64,000 nucleotides of DNA from an uncultured Ruminiclostridium sp. (lineage in GTDB: Bacteria > Bacillota > Clostridia > Oscillospirales > Ruminococcaceae): contig CANQED010000012.1 of NCBI GenBank assembly GCA_947594425.1, positions 16,829-80,828 of the forward strand, read 5' to 3'. A program made the translations under genes and the position numbers. The first letter of the stretch is position 1. Each line of letters starts with the position of its first letter. The notes below the pieces were generated by a model, which did no database searches, was not told the DNA's origin, and saw only the letters and a list, made by a program, of their open reading frames with translations. Positions 8,398 to 16,241 of the stretch are shown here, piece after piece.

Positions 8398-9156
8398 ATG
8401 CTTACTGTTACTGATCTCAACAAGCATTACGGCAAAAAGCAGGCGCTTGCCGATCTTAATATGACGTTCGACGTCGGAATATACGGACTGTTAGGCCCTA
8501 ACGGCGCGGGAAAATCCACTCTGATGAACATTATCTCGGATAATCTTGCACCTGACAGCGGTTCTAAGATATTATGGGACGGAGAGGATATAACAAAGCT
8601 CGGAAGCCAATTTCGCGCCAAGGTGGGATATATGCCGCAGCAGCAATCGCTTTATGACAACTTTACCGCGCGACGGTTTATGATGTATATAGCTGCGCTG
8701 AAAGGAATACCCACAAGATCCGCGCGCGAACAGACCGAAAGCCTGCTGAAAAGCGTAGAGCTTGACGACGTCGCGGATAAGCATATCGGCAGTTTTTCCG
8801 GCGGTATGAAGCAGAGGGTCTTAGTGGCGCAGGCGTTGCTCGGCGACCCGAAATTGGTATTGCTCGATGAGCCGACGGCAGGACTTGATCCAAAGCAGAG
8901 GGTCATAATACGCAACCTTATTCATTCCATAGCTAAAGACAAAACCGTATTAGTAAGTACGCATATCGTTTCGGACGTGGAAAGCATTGCGGATAAAATA
9001 ATAATTATGAAGCAAGGGCGTATTGCCGCAAGCGGCAGTGTAGAAGAGCTTTGCGCCGCGCTGCCCGAAGAATGCCGTGATCTCGAAAACGCATACATGA
9101 AGTATTTTCCCGATGAGAGTACGGAGGCACTCGCAGATGAAGATAATAGGGTATGA
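8398..9156 (+). CDS. ABC transporter ATP-binding protein (locus 1)
   Basis: The protein is 252 residues from the ATG at 8398 (AAAGGA upstream); the extended frame from 8314 lies inside the previous gene. Walker A GPNGAGKST is at 33-41, followed by the Q-loop region YMPQQQSL, the signature FSGGMKQR, Walker B LVLLDEPTAGLDP and the H-loop STHIVSD. This is a complete DRR/BcrA-type exporter ATPase. It closely resembles the ATPase at 14252-15100, including the YGxLGPNGAGKSTL segment and the FTAR motif after the Q-loop. The permease gene starts 20 bases before its stop, so both are translated together. It powers the double permease that follows. Confidence 0.92.
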   Translation: MLTVTDLNKHYGKKQALADLNMTFDVGIYGLLGPNGAGKSTLMNIISDNLAPDSGSKILWDGEDITKLGSQFRAKVGYMPQQQSLYDNFTARRFMMYIAALKGIPTRSAREQTESLLKSVELDDVADKHIGSFSGGMKQRVLVAQALLGDPKLVLLDEPTAGLDPKQRVIIRNLIHSIAKDKTVLVSTHIVSDVESIADKIIIMKQGRIAASGSVEELCAALPEECRDLENAYMKYFPDESTEALADEDNRV

Positions 9157-11353
9157 ACTATACAAGCTCGTAAAGAGCAAATTGACCGTTATCCTCTTTG
9201 CGGTACTGTTTACGCTAAATCTCGCCTCGGCGCTAAGCTATGATCCCGTCGAGGGTGTGCCGGACGAATGTATACGCCGGATACAGCGTGAGTATCTTAT
9301 TGCCGACAGTCAAAGTAAGCTTGAAATTGCGAGAAATACGGCAAACGAATATATAAAGAACAACGCCGCGGAGCTTATTTTTCCGGATAAGACATTTGAG
9401 GCAGAGCTGGAGAAGACGAAAAATTACCAAGATACAATGACCCGCTTAAGAGAGACTGCCATGCAAAACGCCAAGCCGACTGTCTTTATGAAAGCAGGCA
9501 GCTTTGAACAGCAAAGCAATTTAAATCTTGCCGCAGCGTATGAAAATGTATCGGATAATGTTCCGTCATATTACCCTACATACGGTACACAGCTTTATAT
9601 AAACAGCGAATTTACCGATATTTTAATGCTGCTGCTTATTCTGACGGGCGCGGTCGTGATCTGCGGTCGGGATAAAATGAACGGTATGGCAATAGTGATA
9701 AGGCAGACCCCAAAGGGCAGGATCTATACTGCTGTCGGCAAGCTGTTTTCGATGCTTACACTTACTGTAATTTCGGGGGCGGCGCTTTACGGCTCGCAGC
9801 TTCTTGTCGGGGCGGTTCGATTTGGCTTAGGCGATCTTTCCCGCTGCATACAGTCGATACCTCAGTTTATACTATGCAACATTGATATGACTGTCGGGCA
9901 GTATCTTATAATACATTTCTTGATCAAGGTCGCGGCGTTTTGTGCCGTTGCAGCTTTGCTTATGATGATCTGCACCTATTTTAAAAGCATAATTCTTTTC
10001 TTCACCTCGGCGGCAATTATCGGCGGTGTATCTGTGGCGCTGTATCTTACTATTGAGGATATTTCCGCCTACAATTCTTTTAAATATCTTAATCTTGTCT
10101 GCCTTACTCAGCCTCAGCATTTGTTTTCAAGGTATCTTGACCTGAATATTTTCTCAAAACCGATAAACACACAGACCGCCTGTCTTGCGGCTATCGGTGT
10201 GATCCTTGCGGCTGCCGCCGTGTTTTATTGTATGATATTCTGCACAAGACGTGCGGCGGGCAAAGGGCAGAACAACCTTATACCCAAGCTGCAAATAAAG
10301 CGAAAACTTACCGCCGATCTTTTTATAAACGAATGTTATAAAGTTTTTATATCGAACAAAGCTCTCGCGGTGTTTGCGGCTTTAGCCGTTATCCAATTAT
10401 ACGGCTTTTTTAATATGACCGCCGAATACGATTCCGACCAAAAGAGATATGACAGTTATGTTGAGCAGATAGGCGGCGAGGTGACCGATGAAACTTTTAC
10501 CTTTCTTGAAAATGAACAGCTGATATTTGAACAGGTAAATCGGGAAAGGGACGAACTTTTATCTCGAGAACCGTCCGATAACGAGTGGGGATCGTATGCC
10601 GAGCAGCTGCGGCAAACGGAAAATAAGCTTAAATATAAAGACGCATTTGATAAAATTTATAATCATGCAGAGTATATTGCAAACAGCGATAAAAATTTGC
10701 AGATAGTGTTTGAGGAAGGGCTTTCCCGTTTGCTTGGGGTAAACGGCACGGATCACGATATACTAATGGCGCTTATAGCTATGCTTGCGCTCGCGCTGTG
10801 CATTTCCCCGATATATGCAGCGGACAGGCAAAAGGGAATATCCAAGCTGCTGCAAACCACCGTAAAGGGGCGCGGCAGTCTATTTGCGGATGACAGTGTA
10901 ATAGGAGTGATATTATCTCTTTTGGTGTATTTTGCTGTTTGGCTGCCCGAGCTTATCTTTGTGATAAACAACTACAGGATAGAATACCTCGACGCTCCTG
11001 TGCAAAGCATTAACGGGCTTGAAAATATAAGCGGAGATACTACTATACTGGGCTATATCATTTTGGTATACCTGCTGCGCCTTATATCGGCTGTCGTGTG
11101 TGGTTTTGCTATGCTTTGCGTGTCAAGGCTCTCCGCAAATCTTATTGCGGCACTGTCGGCGAATATGCTGTTATTTGTCCTGCCGCCTTCATCAAGCCTT
11201 GCGGCAAGCGGTGCGGCAAAAGTTTGGATATCCCCGTATATTGCGGGCACACCCGCAAGAGATGCAGATCTTGCAAATTTGGCATTTACCGTCGCTGTTA
11301 TTCTGCTTATATGTGCGGGAGGAATGTTAGGCCGCAAATTATTACGATCATAA
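9137..11353 (+). CDS. Double ABC-2-type permease (two halves in one chain)
   Basis: The protein is 738 residues from the ATG at 9137, which has GGAGG nine bases upstream and overlaps the ATPase gene. Each half begins with a short basic stretch and one helix (ELYKLVKSKLTVILFAVLF; NECYKVFISNKALAVFAAL), then an extracytoplasmic loop of 120-150 residues, then about five more helices, the ABC-2 exporter pattern. The second half has an EQIGGEVTDE loop start like the YGGTITDEK and LGGKLDESK loops of the separate permeases at 15102 and 16241. The protein therefore looks like a fusion of the two permease genes that stay separate in locus 2. Substrate unknown; an exporter is inferred from the ATPase type. 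Confidence 0.8.
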   Translation: MKIIGYELYKLVKSKLTVILFAVLFTLNLASALSYDPVEGVPDECIRRIQREYLIADSQSKLEIARNTANEYIKNNAAELIFPDKTFEAELEKTKNYQDTMTRLRETAMQNAKPTVFMKAGSFEQQSNLNLAAAYENVSDNVPSYYPTYGTQLYINSEFTDILMLLLILTGAVVICGRDKMNGMAIVIRQTPKGRIYTAVGKLFSMLTLTVISGAALYGSQLLVGAVRFGLGDLSRCIQSIPQFILCNIDMTVGQYLIIHFLIKVAAFCAVAALLMMICTYFKSIILFFTSAAIIGGVSVALYLTIEDISAYNSFKYLNLVCLTQPQHLFSRYLDLNIFSKPINTQTACLAAIGVILAAAAVFYCMIFCTRRAAGKGQNNLIPKLQIKRKLTADLFINECYKVFISNKALAVFAALAVIQLYGFFNMTAEYDSDQKRYDSYVEQIGGEVTDETFTFLENEQLIFEQVNRERDELLSREPSDNEWGSYAEQLRQTENKLKYKDAFDKIYNHAEYIANSDKNLQIVFEEGLSRLLGVNGTDHDILMALIAMLALALCISPIYAADRQKGISKLLQTTVKGRGSLFADDSVIGVILSLLVYFAVWLPELIFVINNYRIEYLDAPVQSINGLENISGDTTILGYIILVYLLRLISAVVCGFAMLCVSRLSANLIAALSANMLLFVLPPSSSLAASGAAKVWISPYIAGTPARDADLANLAFTVAVILLICAGGMLGRKLLRS

Positions 11354-11373
11354 GCATGCGGGAGATGATATAT

Positions 11374-11476
11374 TCATTAAAGAAGCGACCTTACCTACAC
11401 CTTTACCGAGCGCGGCGGCGCGTGCCAACTTTCCGCATATGCGGTAAAGGCGGAGGATGTCAGCGAGCTGAAATAA
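11374..11476 (+). pseudogene. Relic of the 3' end of a lipoprotein gene
   Basis: About 100 bases match the last 35 codons of the lipoprotein gene 4691-5857: TTCATTAAAGAAGCGACC, then TACACCTTTACCG, GCGGCG, CGCATATGCGGTA, and the stop. Relative to that gene, 16 bases are missing exactly between two direct GCGACCTTA repeats, which breaks the frame. It has no start or upstream body. It is a duplicated and decayed tail left directly after the first ABC operon. Confidence 0.75.
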
Positions 11477-11528
11477 GGGATACTTGTTAAAATATAATAG
11501 CGCCGATAATGACGGCGCAAAAGCTAAA

Positions 11529-11553
11529 ACCGACTTCGAGTGAAGTCGGTTTT
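11529..11553 (+). terminator. Intrinsic terminator, left copy flanking element A
   Basis: ACCGACTTC / GAAGTCGGT hairpin followed by TTTT. An almost identical 25-base copy, with one base different in the loop, lies at 11775-11799 on the other side of the repeat element. It terminates the ABC locus 1 transcript. Confidence 0.8.
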
Positions 11554-11774
11554 GTCTGTCGAAAAAGGTTTTAATAAAAAATATCATGCTAAAATATTCT
11601 GAAGAAAAAGACGGGGTTGCACTGCCGCCGTTCGGCGGACAGTTTACGCTCATTTCTCTTATTGCTGTCGCAATCCGAGAAATAAGCTACGGGGTAAAAA
11701 CATCAGGTTTTTGCCCCCATTTGAGATAAGTTTCAGCTTCGGAAAACACCGCAAGGTGTTTTTCGACAAGCTGA
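11554..11774. repeat. Terminator-flanked structured element, copy A
   Basis: This is one of three related insertions in the window (others at 21754-22030 and 45571-45717). The left end CTGTCGAAAAAGG and right end TTTTTCGACAAGCTGA form imperfect terminal inverted repeats. Inside are nested hairpins: CCGCCGTTCGGCGG, a long ATTTCTC...GAGAAAT stem, GGGG-AAAAAC/GTTTTT-CCCC, and AAAACACC-GCAA-GGTGTTTT. The last 87 bases are nearly identical to copy C. No protein is encoded with a ribosome site. It could be a MITE-like element or a structured RNA. Confidence 0.7.
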
Positions 11775-11799
11775 ACCGACTTCGCGTGAAGTCGGTTTT
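11775..11799 (+). terminator. Intrinsic terminator, right copy flanking element A
   Basis: Second copy of the ACCGACTTC...GAAGTCGGT hairpin followed by TTTTTT. It differs from the left copy by one loop base (GCG instead of GAG). Confidence 0.8.
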
Positions 11800-11830
11800 T
11801 TATTTTCAAGGTCAAAGTGCAGCAATACAT

Positions 11831-12163
11831 CTACAGCATCGTTAAAAGCTGCTTTCGCTTTTTCTCGAACTCTTCTCCGCTTATAACACCCTGCTCATAC
11901 AGCTCATTGTATTTGTCTATCTCGTTCGCGGCGTCGAAAGGCTTGCGTTCGTGACCTAATGCGTCTATAATGACCTTTATCGCGTTCTTATTAGGCAAGC
12001 ATGCTATATGTATAGTTGCAAACGGCCAAAGTAAAAATCCGTATAACCACCATACAGCAAAACGGTATCCCTTTACCTCGGCGATATTTGCCGGAATAAT
12101 TGCCAATGCAGCGGCTATTGCTAAATATATAATGATATAAAGAAGATATTTCCAATCAAACAC
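11831..12163 (-). CDS. Small membrane protein with C-terminal SHOCT domain
   Basis: A protein of about 110 residues with two transmembrane helices (YLLYIIIYLAIAAALAIIPA; FAVWWLYGFLLWPFATIHIA) and a C-terminal SHOCT motif (EIDKYNELYEQGVISGEEFEKKRKQLL). SHOCT is a short oligomerisation domain found at the ends of many small bacterial membrane proteins. The GTG at 12163 is chosen because AAGAGG lies 8 bases before it. The GTG three codons earlier would overlap the ribosome site. It is a single-gene unit, convergent with locus 1. Function unknown. Confidence 0.75.
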   Translation of the reverse strand: MFDWKYLLYIIIYLAIAAALAIIPANIAEVKGYRFAVWWLYGFLLWPFATIHIACLPNKNAIKVIIDALGHERKPFDAANEIDKYNELYEQGVISGEEFEKKRKQLLTML

Positions 12164-12291
12164 AAAAAGCACCTCTTGTTGTCGTTTTTAGTCTAATATG
12201 ACTATTTCAATTTATATTATAATCTAATTACGCTTATTTGTCAAGCTCTTTTAGTCATTTATGGTAATATTTTTTAAAAGGGGGTATTCTT

Positions 12292-12621
12292 ATTCCGTTT
12301 TATCAAAGAATAAGAGATCTGCGCGAGGACGCGGACAAAACGCAGTCGGATATCGCGGATTATCTGTGTACTACAGCGCAATATTATGGGAAATACGAGA
12401 AAGGCGAAAGAGAGCTGCCGTTTTCGAGGGCGATAAAATTAGCCGAGTATTATGGTGTCAGTTTAGATTATATCGCGGGAAGAACGAATGTAAAAATGAT
12501 CCGCTCCGACACAACGCTTACCGAGGACGAGGCAAATATGCTTGAGATGTTTCACAACCTGTCCGAGCGAAATAAAGGAAAGGTCGAGCTGTTTATCAGC
12601 CAGCTTTCGGGGAAAGTGTGA
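12292..12621 (+). CDS. XRE-family HTH regulator with non-standard ATT start
   Basis: The frame encodes 109 residues beginning IPFYQRIRDLREDADKTQSD, then IADYLCTTAQYYGKYEKGERELPFSRAIKLAEYYGVSLDYIAGRT, a textbook XRE/Cro helix-turn-helix, then a short helical tail. No ATG, GTG or TTG exists between the upstream in-frame TAA (12265) and the conserved N-terminus. The ATT at 12292 lies 7 bases after AAAAGGGGG, so it is the most likely start; an ATT at 12286 is too close. A conventional gene finder would miss or truncate it. It is a single gene ending before a terminator. Target unknown; the neighbouring ATPase gene on the other strand is one candidate. Confidence 0.75.
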   Translation: MPFYQRIRDLREDADKTQSDIADYLCTTAQYYGKYEKGERELPFSRAIKLAEYYGVSLDYIAGRTNVKMIRSDTTLTEDEANMLEMFHNLSERNKGKVELFISQLSGKV

Positions 12622-12697
12622 TGTGATATAAAGGTTCACATAACACCCGCCTGCTGCGGCTGCGGAAGGCTTAAAGAGAGATATACGTTTAAGAACT

Positions 12698-12732
12698 ATA
12701 AAAGCTGCCGTAATCTATCGACAGCTTTTTTA
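12698..12732. terminator. Bidirectional terminator between XRE gene and ATPase gene
   Basis: AAAAGCTG ... CAGCTTTTTT hairpin with a 14-nt loop. The T-run on both strands serves the XRE gene and the convergent ATPase gene. Confidence 0.7.
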
Positions 12733-12733
12733 A

Positions 12734-13933
12734 TTATTCGTTTTCATTAAGCAGAAAATCCGAAAGCTTTACGATTTTTACCCCGTCTACATTTCCCACA
12801 GCCAATTCGTCCATTGTCACTACATATTTTGGATAGTGGTCTTTTATCTCCAAGAGGTTAGCGATCTCTCTGTCCGAATTTTCGGGGAGACTGCGGCAGA
12901 CCTGCACATAGAGCCGCTCGTCTCGGCGCACCGCCGTAAAATCTATCTCCTTTGTTTCGTTCTTTCCGATATACACCTCATAGCCGCGCCTTAACAGCTC
13001 AAAATATACTATATTTTCGAGCATAGCGCTGACGGATCTTGGGTCAAATCCCATTATGCAATATTTAAGCGACGCGTCGGCGAGATAAAACTTCTCTTGG
13101 GTTTTAAGCACGGCCTTTCCCTGAAGGTCATACCTGCGGCAGCGATAGATTATGAACGCCTTTTCCAGCCACTCGAGATAATTATATACTGCCTCTACCG
13201 AAAGAGAACGCCCCTCGCTCTTAATAAATTTTACGATAGAATTTGCGGAAAAGGTTTTACCGACGTTCTCCACTACATATCTCACCACGCGGTCAAACAG
13301 GTCGTAATTAGTTATCTTGTGACGGCGCACAATGTCGTTGGTTATTACCGAGTGATATATCCCCTCGACTATCTGATACGCTGTGCCGTCGTCAAAATCT
13401 CCGAGCGCGACCATGGGAAAACCGCCCGTTCTGATATAGTCGTTCATAAGCTCGTCTATAGATTTGCCGCTTGACTTTTTAAACTCGATATATTCCGCAA
13501 AAGACAGCGTAAATACGGGGATGAGTATATATCTGCCGCTTAAATAGGTGGATATCTCACTTGACATAAGCTTAGCATTAGAGCCCGTGACATATATATC
13601 CGCATTGTGATTTTCTAAAAGGCTGTTGACGGCTTTCTCCCAGCCCGATACCTCCTGCACCTCGTCAAGCAAAATATAATATTTGCCCGTGCGGGTCATC
13701 TGATTTTTTATCGAGTTATACATCTCCTTATCGTTAAGCTCGATATCGAGCTCTTCGGATGTGTACCGCACGGTTATTATATTCTCCTGCGCGACCCCGC
13801 TCTTGCAAAGGTCATCGTACAGCATATCAAGGATGGTGGATTTGCCGCAGCGGCGCACCCCCGCCAATATCTTTACAAGCGGGACGTCACGGTATTTTTT
13901 CAATAAATCGATATAATAAGGTCTCGGTATCAT
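12734..13933 (-). CDS. AAA-type ATPase with DUF4143 C-terminal domain
   Basis: The protein is 399 residues from the ATG at 13933 (GGAGG eight bases upstream; the frame opens 16 codons earlier without support). The N-terminal ATPase has Walker A GVRRCGKST (about 25-33), Walker B YYILLDEVQE and sensor-like VTGSNAKL. The C-terminal part has YFELLRRGYEVYIG and KEIDFTAVRRDERLYVQVC, the DUF4143 signature with a PD-(D/E)xK-like core. These proteins are common in gut bacteria and archaea, and their role is not settled. It lies alone, with an unusual array of 41-bp repeats directly upstream that may be its operator. Confidence 0.88.
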   Translation of the reverse strand: MIPRPYYIDLLKKYRDVPLVKILAGVRRCGKSTILDMLYDDLCKSGVAQENIITVRYTSEELDIELNDKEMYNSIKNQMTRTGKYYILLDEVQEVSGWEKAVNSLLENHNADIYVTGSNAKLMSSEISTYLSGRYILIPVFTLSFAEYIEFKKSSGKSIDELMNDYIRTGGFPMVALGDFDDGTAYQIVEGIYHSVITNDIVRRHKITNYDLFDRVVRYVVENVGKTFSANSIVKFIKSEGRSLSVEAVYNYLEWLEKAFIIYRCRRYDLQGKAVLKTQEKFYLADASLKYCIMGFDPRSVSAMLENIVYFELLRRGYEVYIGKNETKEIDFTAVRRDERLYVQVCRSLPENSDREIANLLEIKDHYPKYVVTMDELAVGNVDGVKIVKLSDFLLNENE

Positions 13934-13958
13934 ATTATCGCCTCCTATATATAGTATA

Positions 13959-14103
13959 CCGAAAAACTTTTGAAATATCAATAGTTTTTACCGAAATTCC
14001 GAAAAAACTTTCATAAAATCAATAGTTTTTTCCGAAATTCCGAAAAAACTTTCCGAAAATCAGAAGTTTTTATCGAAATTCCGAAAAAACTTTTCAAAAT
14101 TAT
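13959..14103. repeat. Array of 3.6 imperfect 41-bp tandem repeats
   Basis: Units start at 13959 (40 bp), 13999, 14040 (41 bp each) and a partial one at 14081. Each contains CCGAAAAAACTTT, an AT spacer, (A/G)AGTTTTT and CCGAAATT. Adjacent units join into near-palindromes, AGTTTTTTCCGAAATTCCGA followed by AAAAACT. The array begins 26 bases upstream of the ATPase start, so it lies in its promoter region. Confidence 0.8.
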
Positions 14104-14251
14104 AAGGTTTTCTCTCTCTGCATGGAGCGAATATTTTTGCTGCAAAAAAAATTAAATTTTTTTAAATCCACTGTAACAAATCGGGCAAAAAAAGGATTAT
14201 ATAATTAGAAAAACTTTTTTGCTTTAATTTTATCTTTAAGGGAGGCAAAAA

Positions 14252-15100
14252 ATGCAGCTTTCAATTTCAAACCTTACAAAGTCCTATCGGCACAAAAAAG
14301 CCCTCGACGGGTTTTCGCTGACGCTCGGCGAGGGGGTGTACGGCATACTCGGTCCTAACGGCGCGGGTAAGTCCACCCTCATAAATTCTCTTACCGGGAT
14401 AATAAAGCCCGACAGCGGCAACATCTCGTTTAGCGGCAAGAGCGGCGGCGATTATCTTTCGCACCTCGGATTTTTGCCGCAAAATCAAGATTTTTACCAC
14501 AATTTTACCGCGCGCGAACTTATACTGTATATGATGAAGCTTAAAGATTTCAAATGCCCCGACCCTAAGGGCTATGCCGACGAAATACTGAAAAAGGTCA
14601 ATCTCTACGACGACCGCAATAAGAAAATAGGCGCGCATTCGGGCGGAATGAAACAGCGGCTGGGTATCGCTCAGGCTATCATAGGAGAACCCGAGGTGCT
14701 GATATTTGACGAGCCTACCGCGGGGCTTGACCCTAAGGAGCGTATTCGTTTTCGCAACGTTATCTCTTCTCTTGCAAACGATAAGATAGTTATTTTAGCG
14801 ACCCATATCGTCACCGATATAGCCTTTATCGCCAAGACGGTGGTGCTTATGGACAAGGGTAAGATCATCCGCACGGGAACGCAGGGAGAGCTCTGCGCCG
14901 AGCTTTGCGACAAGGTGTGGGAGCTTGACGCCGATTATGATACCGTTATGCGCCTTATGAAAGAAAGCCGCGTCAGCAACGTGTTAGGGATAGACGACTA
15001 TTACCGCGTAAGAGTGATAGACGACGACAGACCCGACGGCGCGGTAAACGTACAGCCAAACCTTGAAGATGTCTGCATCTTCCATTTCGGGGAGATGTGA
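14252..15100 (+). CDS. ABC transporter ATP-binding protein (locus 2)
   Basis: A 282-residue ATPase with GGGAGG before the ATG. Walker A GPNGAGKST is at 34-42, followed by the Q-loop region FLPQNQDFYHNFTAR, signature HSGGMKQR, Walker B VLIFDEPTAGLDP and H-loop ATHIVTD. A C-terminal extension of about 60 residues follows the usual core. It is a paralogue of the locus 1 ATPase. The next permease gene begins one base after its stop, so the two are coupled. It drives the permeases at 15102 and 16241. Confidence 0.92.
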   Translation: MQLSISNLTKSYRHKKALDGFSLTLGEGVYGILGPNGAGKSTLINSLTGIIKPDSGNISFSGKSGGDYLSHLGFLPQNQDFYHNFTARELILYMMKLKDFKCPDPKGYADEILKKVNLYDDRNKKIGAHSGGMKQRLGIAQAIIGEPEVLIFDEPTAGLDPKERIRFRNVISSLANDKIVILATHIVTDIAFIAKTVVLMDKGKIIRTGTQGELCAELCDKVWELDADYDTVMRLMKESRVSNVLGIDDYYRVRVIDDDRPDGAVNVQPNLEDVCIFHFGEM

Positions 15101-15101
15101 T

Positions 15102-16241
15102 ATGATACTTTACGAGCTGAAAAAATACATACTTAAACCCTCGGTATTTGTCTGCTTAATAATATTTGCCGTTGTGAACTTTGTAAAATTTTTCGAGCTG
15201 TACTACAATTTCGGAGGAGGAAGAGGTCAGCTTGCGGATAACAGCGCCGGTGCGGGCGTTATCGAGCTGTATGAAAAATACGGCGGGACTATCACTGATG
15301 AAAAGATAGCGGGGCTGAAAGCCGACCTTGACTTTGCCGAAAAGAGCTTTGCCGAAAACGGCATTACCGAGGAAGCAAGCGACAAGTTTTACACCGGGTA
15401 CGCTTACGGCGACAAAAACATGATAAGCGCTATCATCAAAAAATACCAAAGTGCGATACTTTATGAAAACACCGCGAACGAACTATCGCAAAAGGCGGAC
15501 GATAACGCGAGATTTTTCGCGGGCAAGAATGATTATGAACAGCGCAAAAACGAGCTTATCCGCGACACCTTCGGCGGGCGGTATATCGGACAATGCGTGA
15601 GAAGCAACGGGTGGGAAACGCTGTTTGACTTTAAGTTTTCCGCTATACTCACCATGCTGCTTATCGCGCTTATGCTCTCCCCGATATTTGCGGGAGAACG
15701 CGCGGACGGCTTTGACCGACTTATAATATCGTCGGGAAAGCGCGGCGCGGCGATACGCTCAAAGCTGCTCACGGCGGGGATCGTCGCGTTTACGGTCACG
15801 CTGATATTCTTTATTTTAGATGTGAGCTATACCTTTACGGTGTACGGGCTCAGCTGCTTTGACGCGCCGCTTTATGCGATATATCCTAACGCCCCGCTAA
15901 ACGTCACTTTGCTCGGAGCGTTGGCAACGGCGTTTATTATGAGGCTTGCGGCTATGCTGTTTATGGCGGCGTGTGTTGTGCTTATCTCCTCGTTTTGCAA
16001 AAACACCGGCGCGGCGCTTATCATATCGGTGCTGTTCGGCGCGGCGCTTGTCGTGCTGACCGAGCTTTTGCCGAGCGCGTTCAACCCGTTAGAGCTTGTA
16101 TATTCGAGCGAGTTTTTCTCAAATTTTGACACGGTAGATCTTTTCGGCTTGCCGTGCTTACAGCTGTTTGCCTCGATAGGCTTTACGCTGCTGCTTACCT
16201 TAGCCGCGGGAGCGGTTACGGCGATAAGGGGGCTTAGATAA
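15102..16241 (+). CDS. ABC-2-type permease, first half (locus 2)
   Basis: The protein is 379 residues from the ATG at 15102 (GGGGAGATGTG upstream); the frame reading from 15063 lies inside the ATPase gene. There is one N-terminal helix (PSVFVCLIIFAVVNFVKFF), then a long outer loop starting YGGTITDEK, then five helices including ILTMLLIALMLSPIFAGERADG, the ABC-2 permease core with a conserved acidic-basic motif after the second helix. The stop TAA overlaps the ATG of the next permease by one base. It corresponds to one half of the double permease of locus 1. Confidence 0.82.
   Translation: MILYELKKYILKPSVFVCLIIFAVVNFVKFFELYYNFGGGRGQLADNSAGAGVIELYEKYGGTITDEKIAGLKADLDFAEKSFAENGITEEASDKFYTGYAYGDKNMISAIIKKYQSAILYENTANELSQKADDNARFFAGKNDYEQRKNELIRDTFGGRYIGQCVRSNGWETLFDFKFSAILTMLLIALMLSPIFAGERADGFDRLIISSGKRGAAIRSKLLTAGIVAFTVTLIFFILDVSYTFTVYGLSCFDAPLYAIYPNAPLNVTLLGALATAFIMRLAAMLFMAACVVLISSFCKNTGAALIISVLFGAALVVLTELLPSAFNPLELVYSSEFFSNFDTVDLFGLPCLQLFASIGFTLLLTLAAGAVTAIRGLR

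Noticed and set aside
12261..12545. 94-codon plus-strand frame starting at 12261
   Set aside because: It is an out-of-frame shadow of the XRE gene, whose real frame starts at the ATT at 12292.
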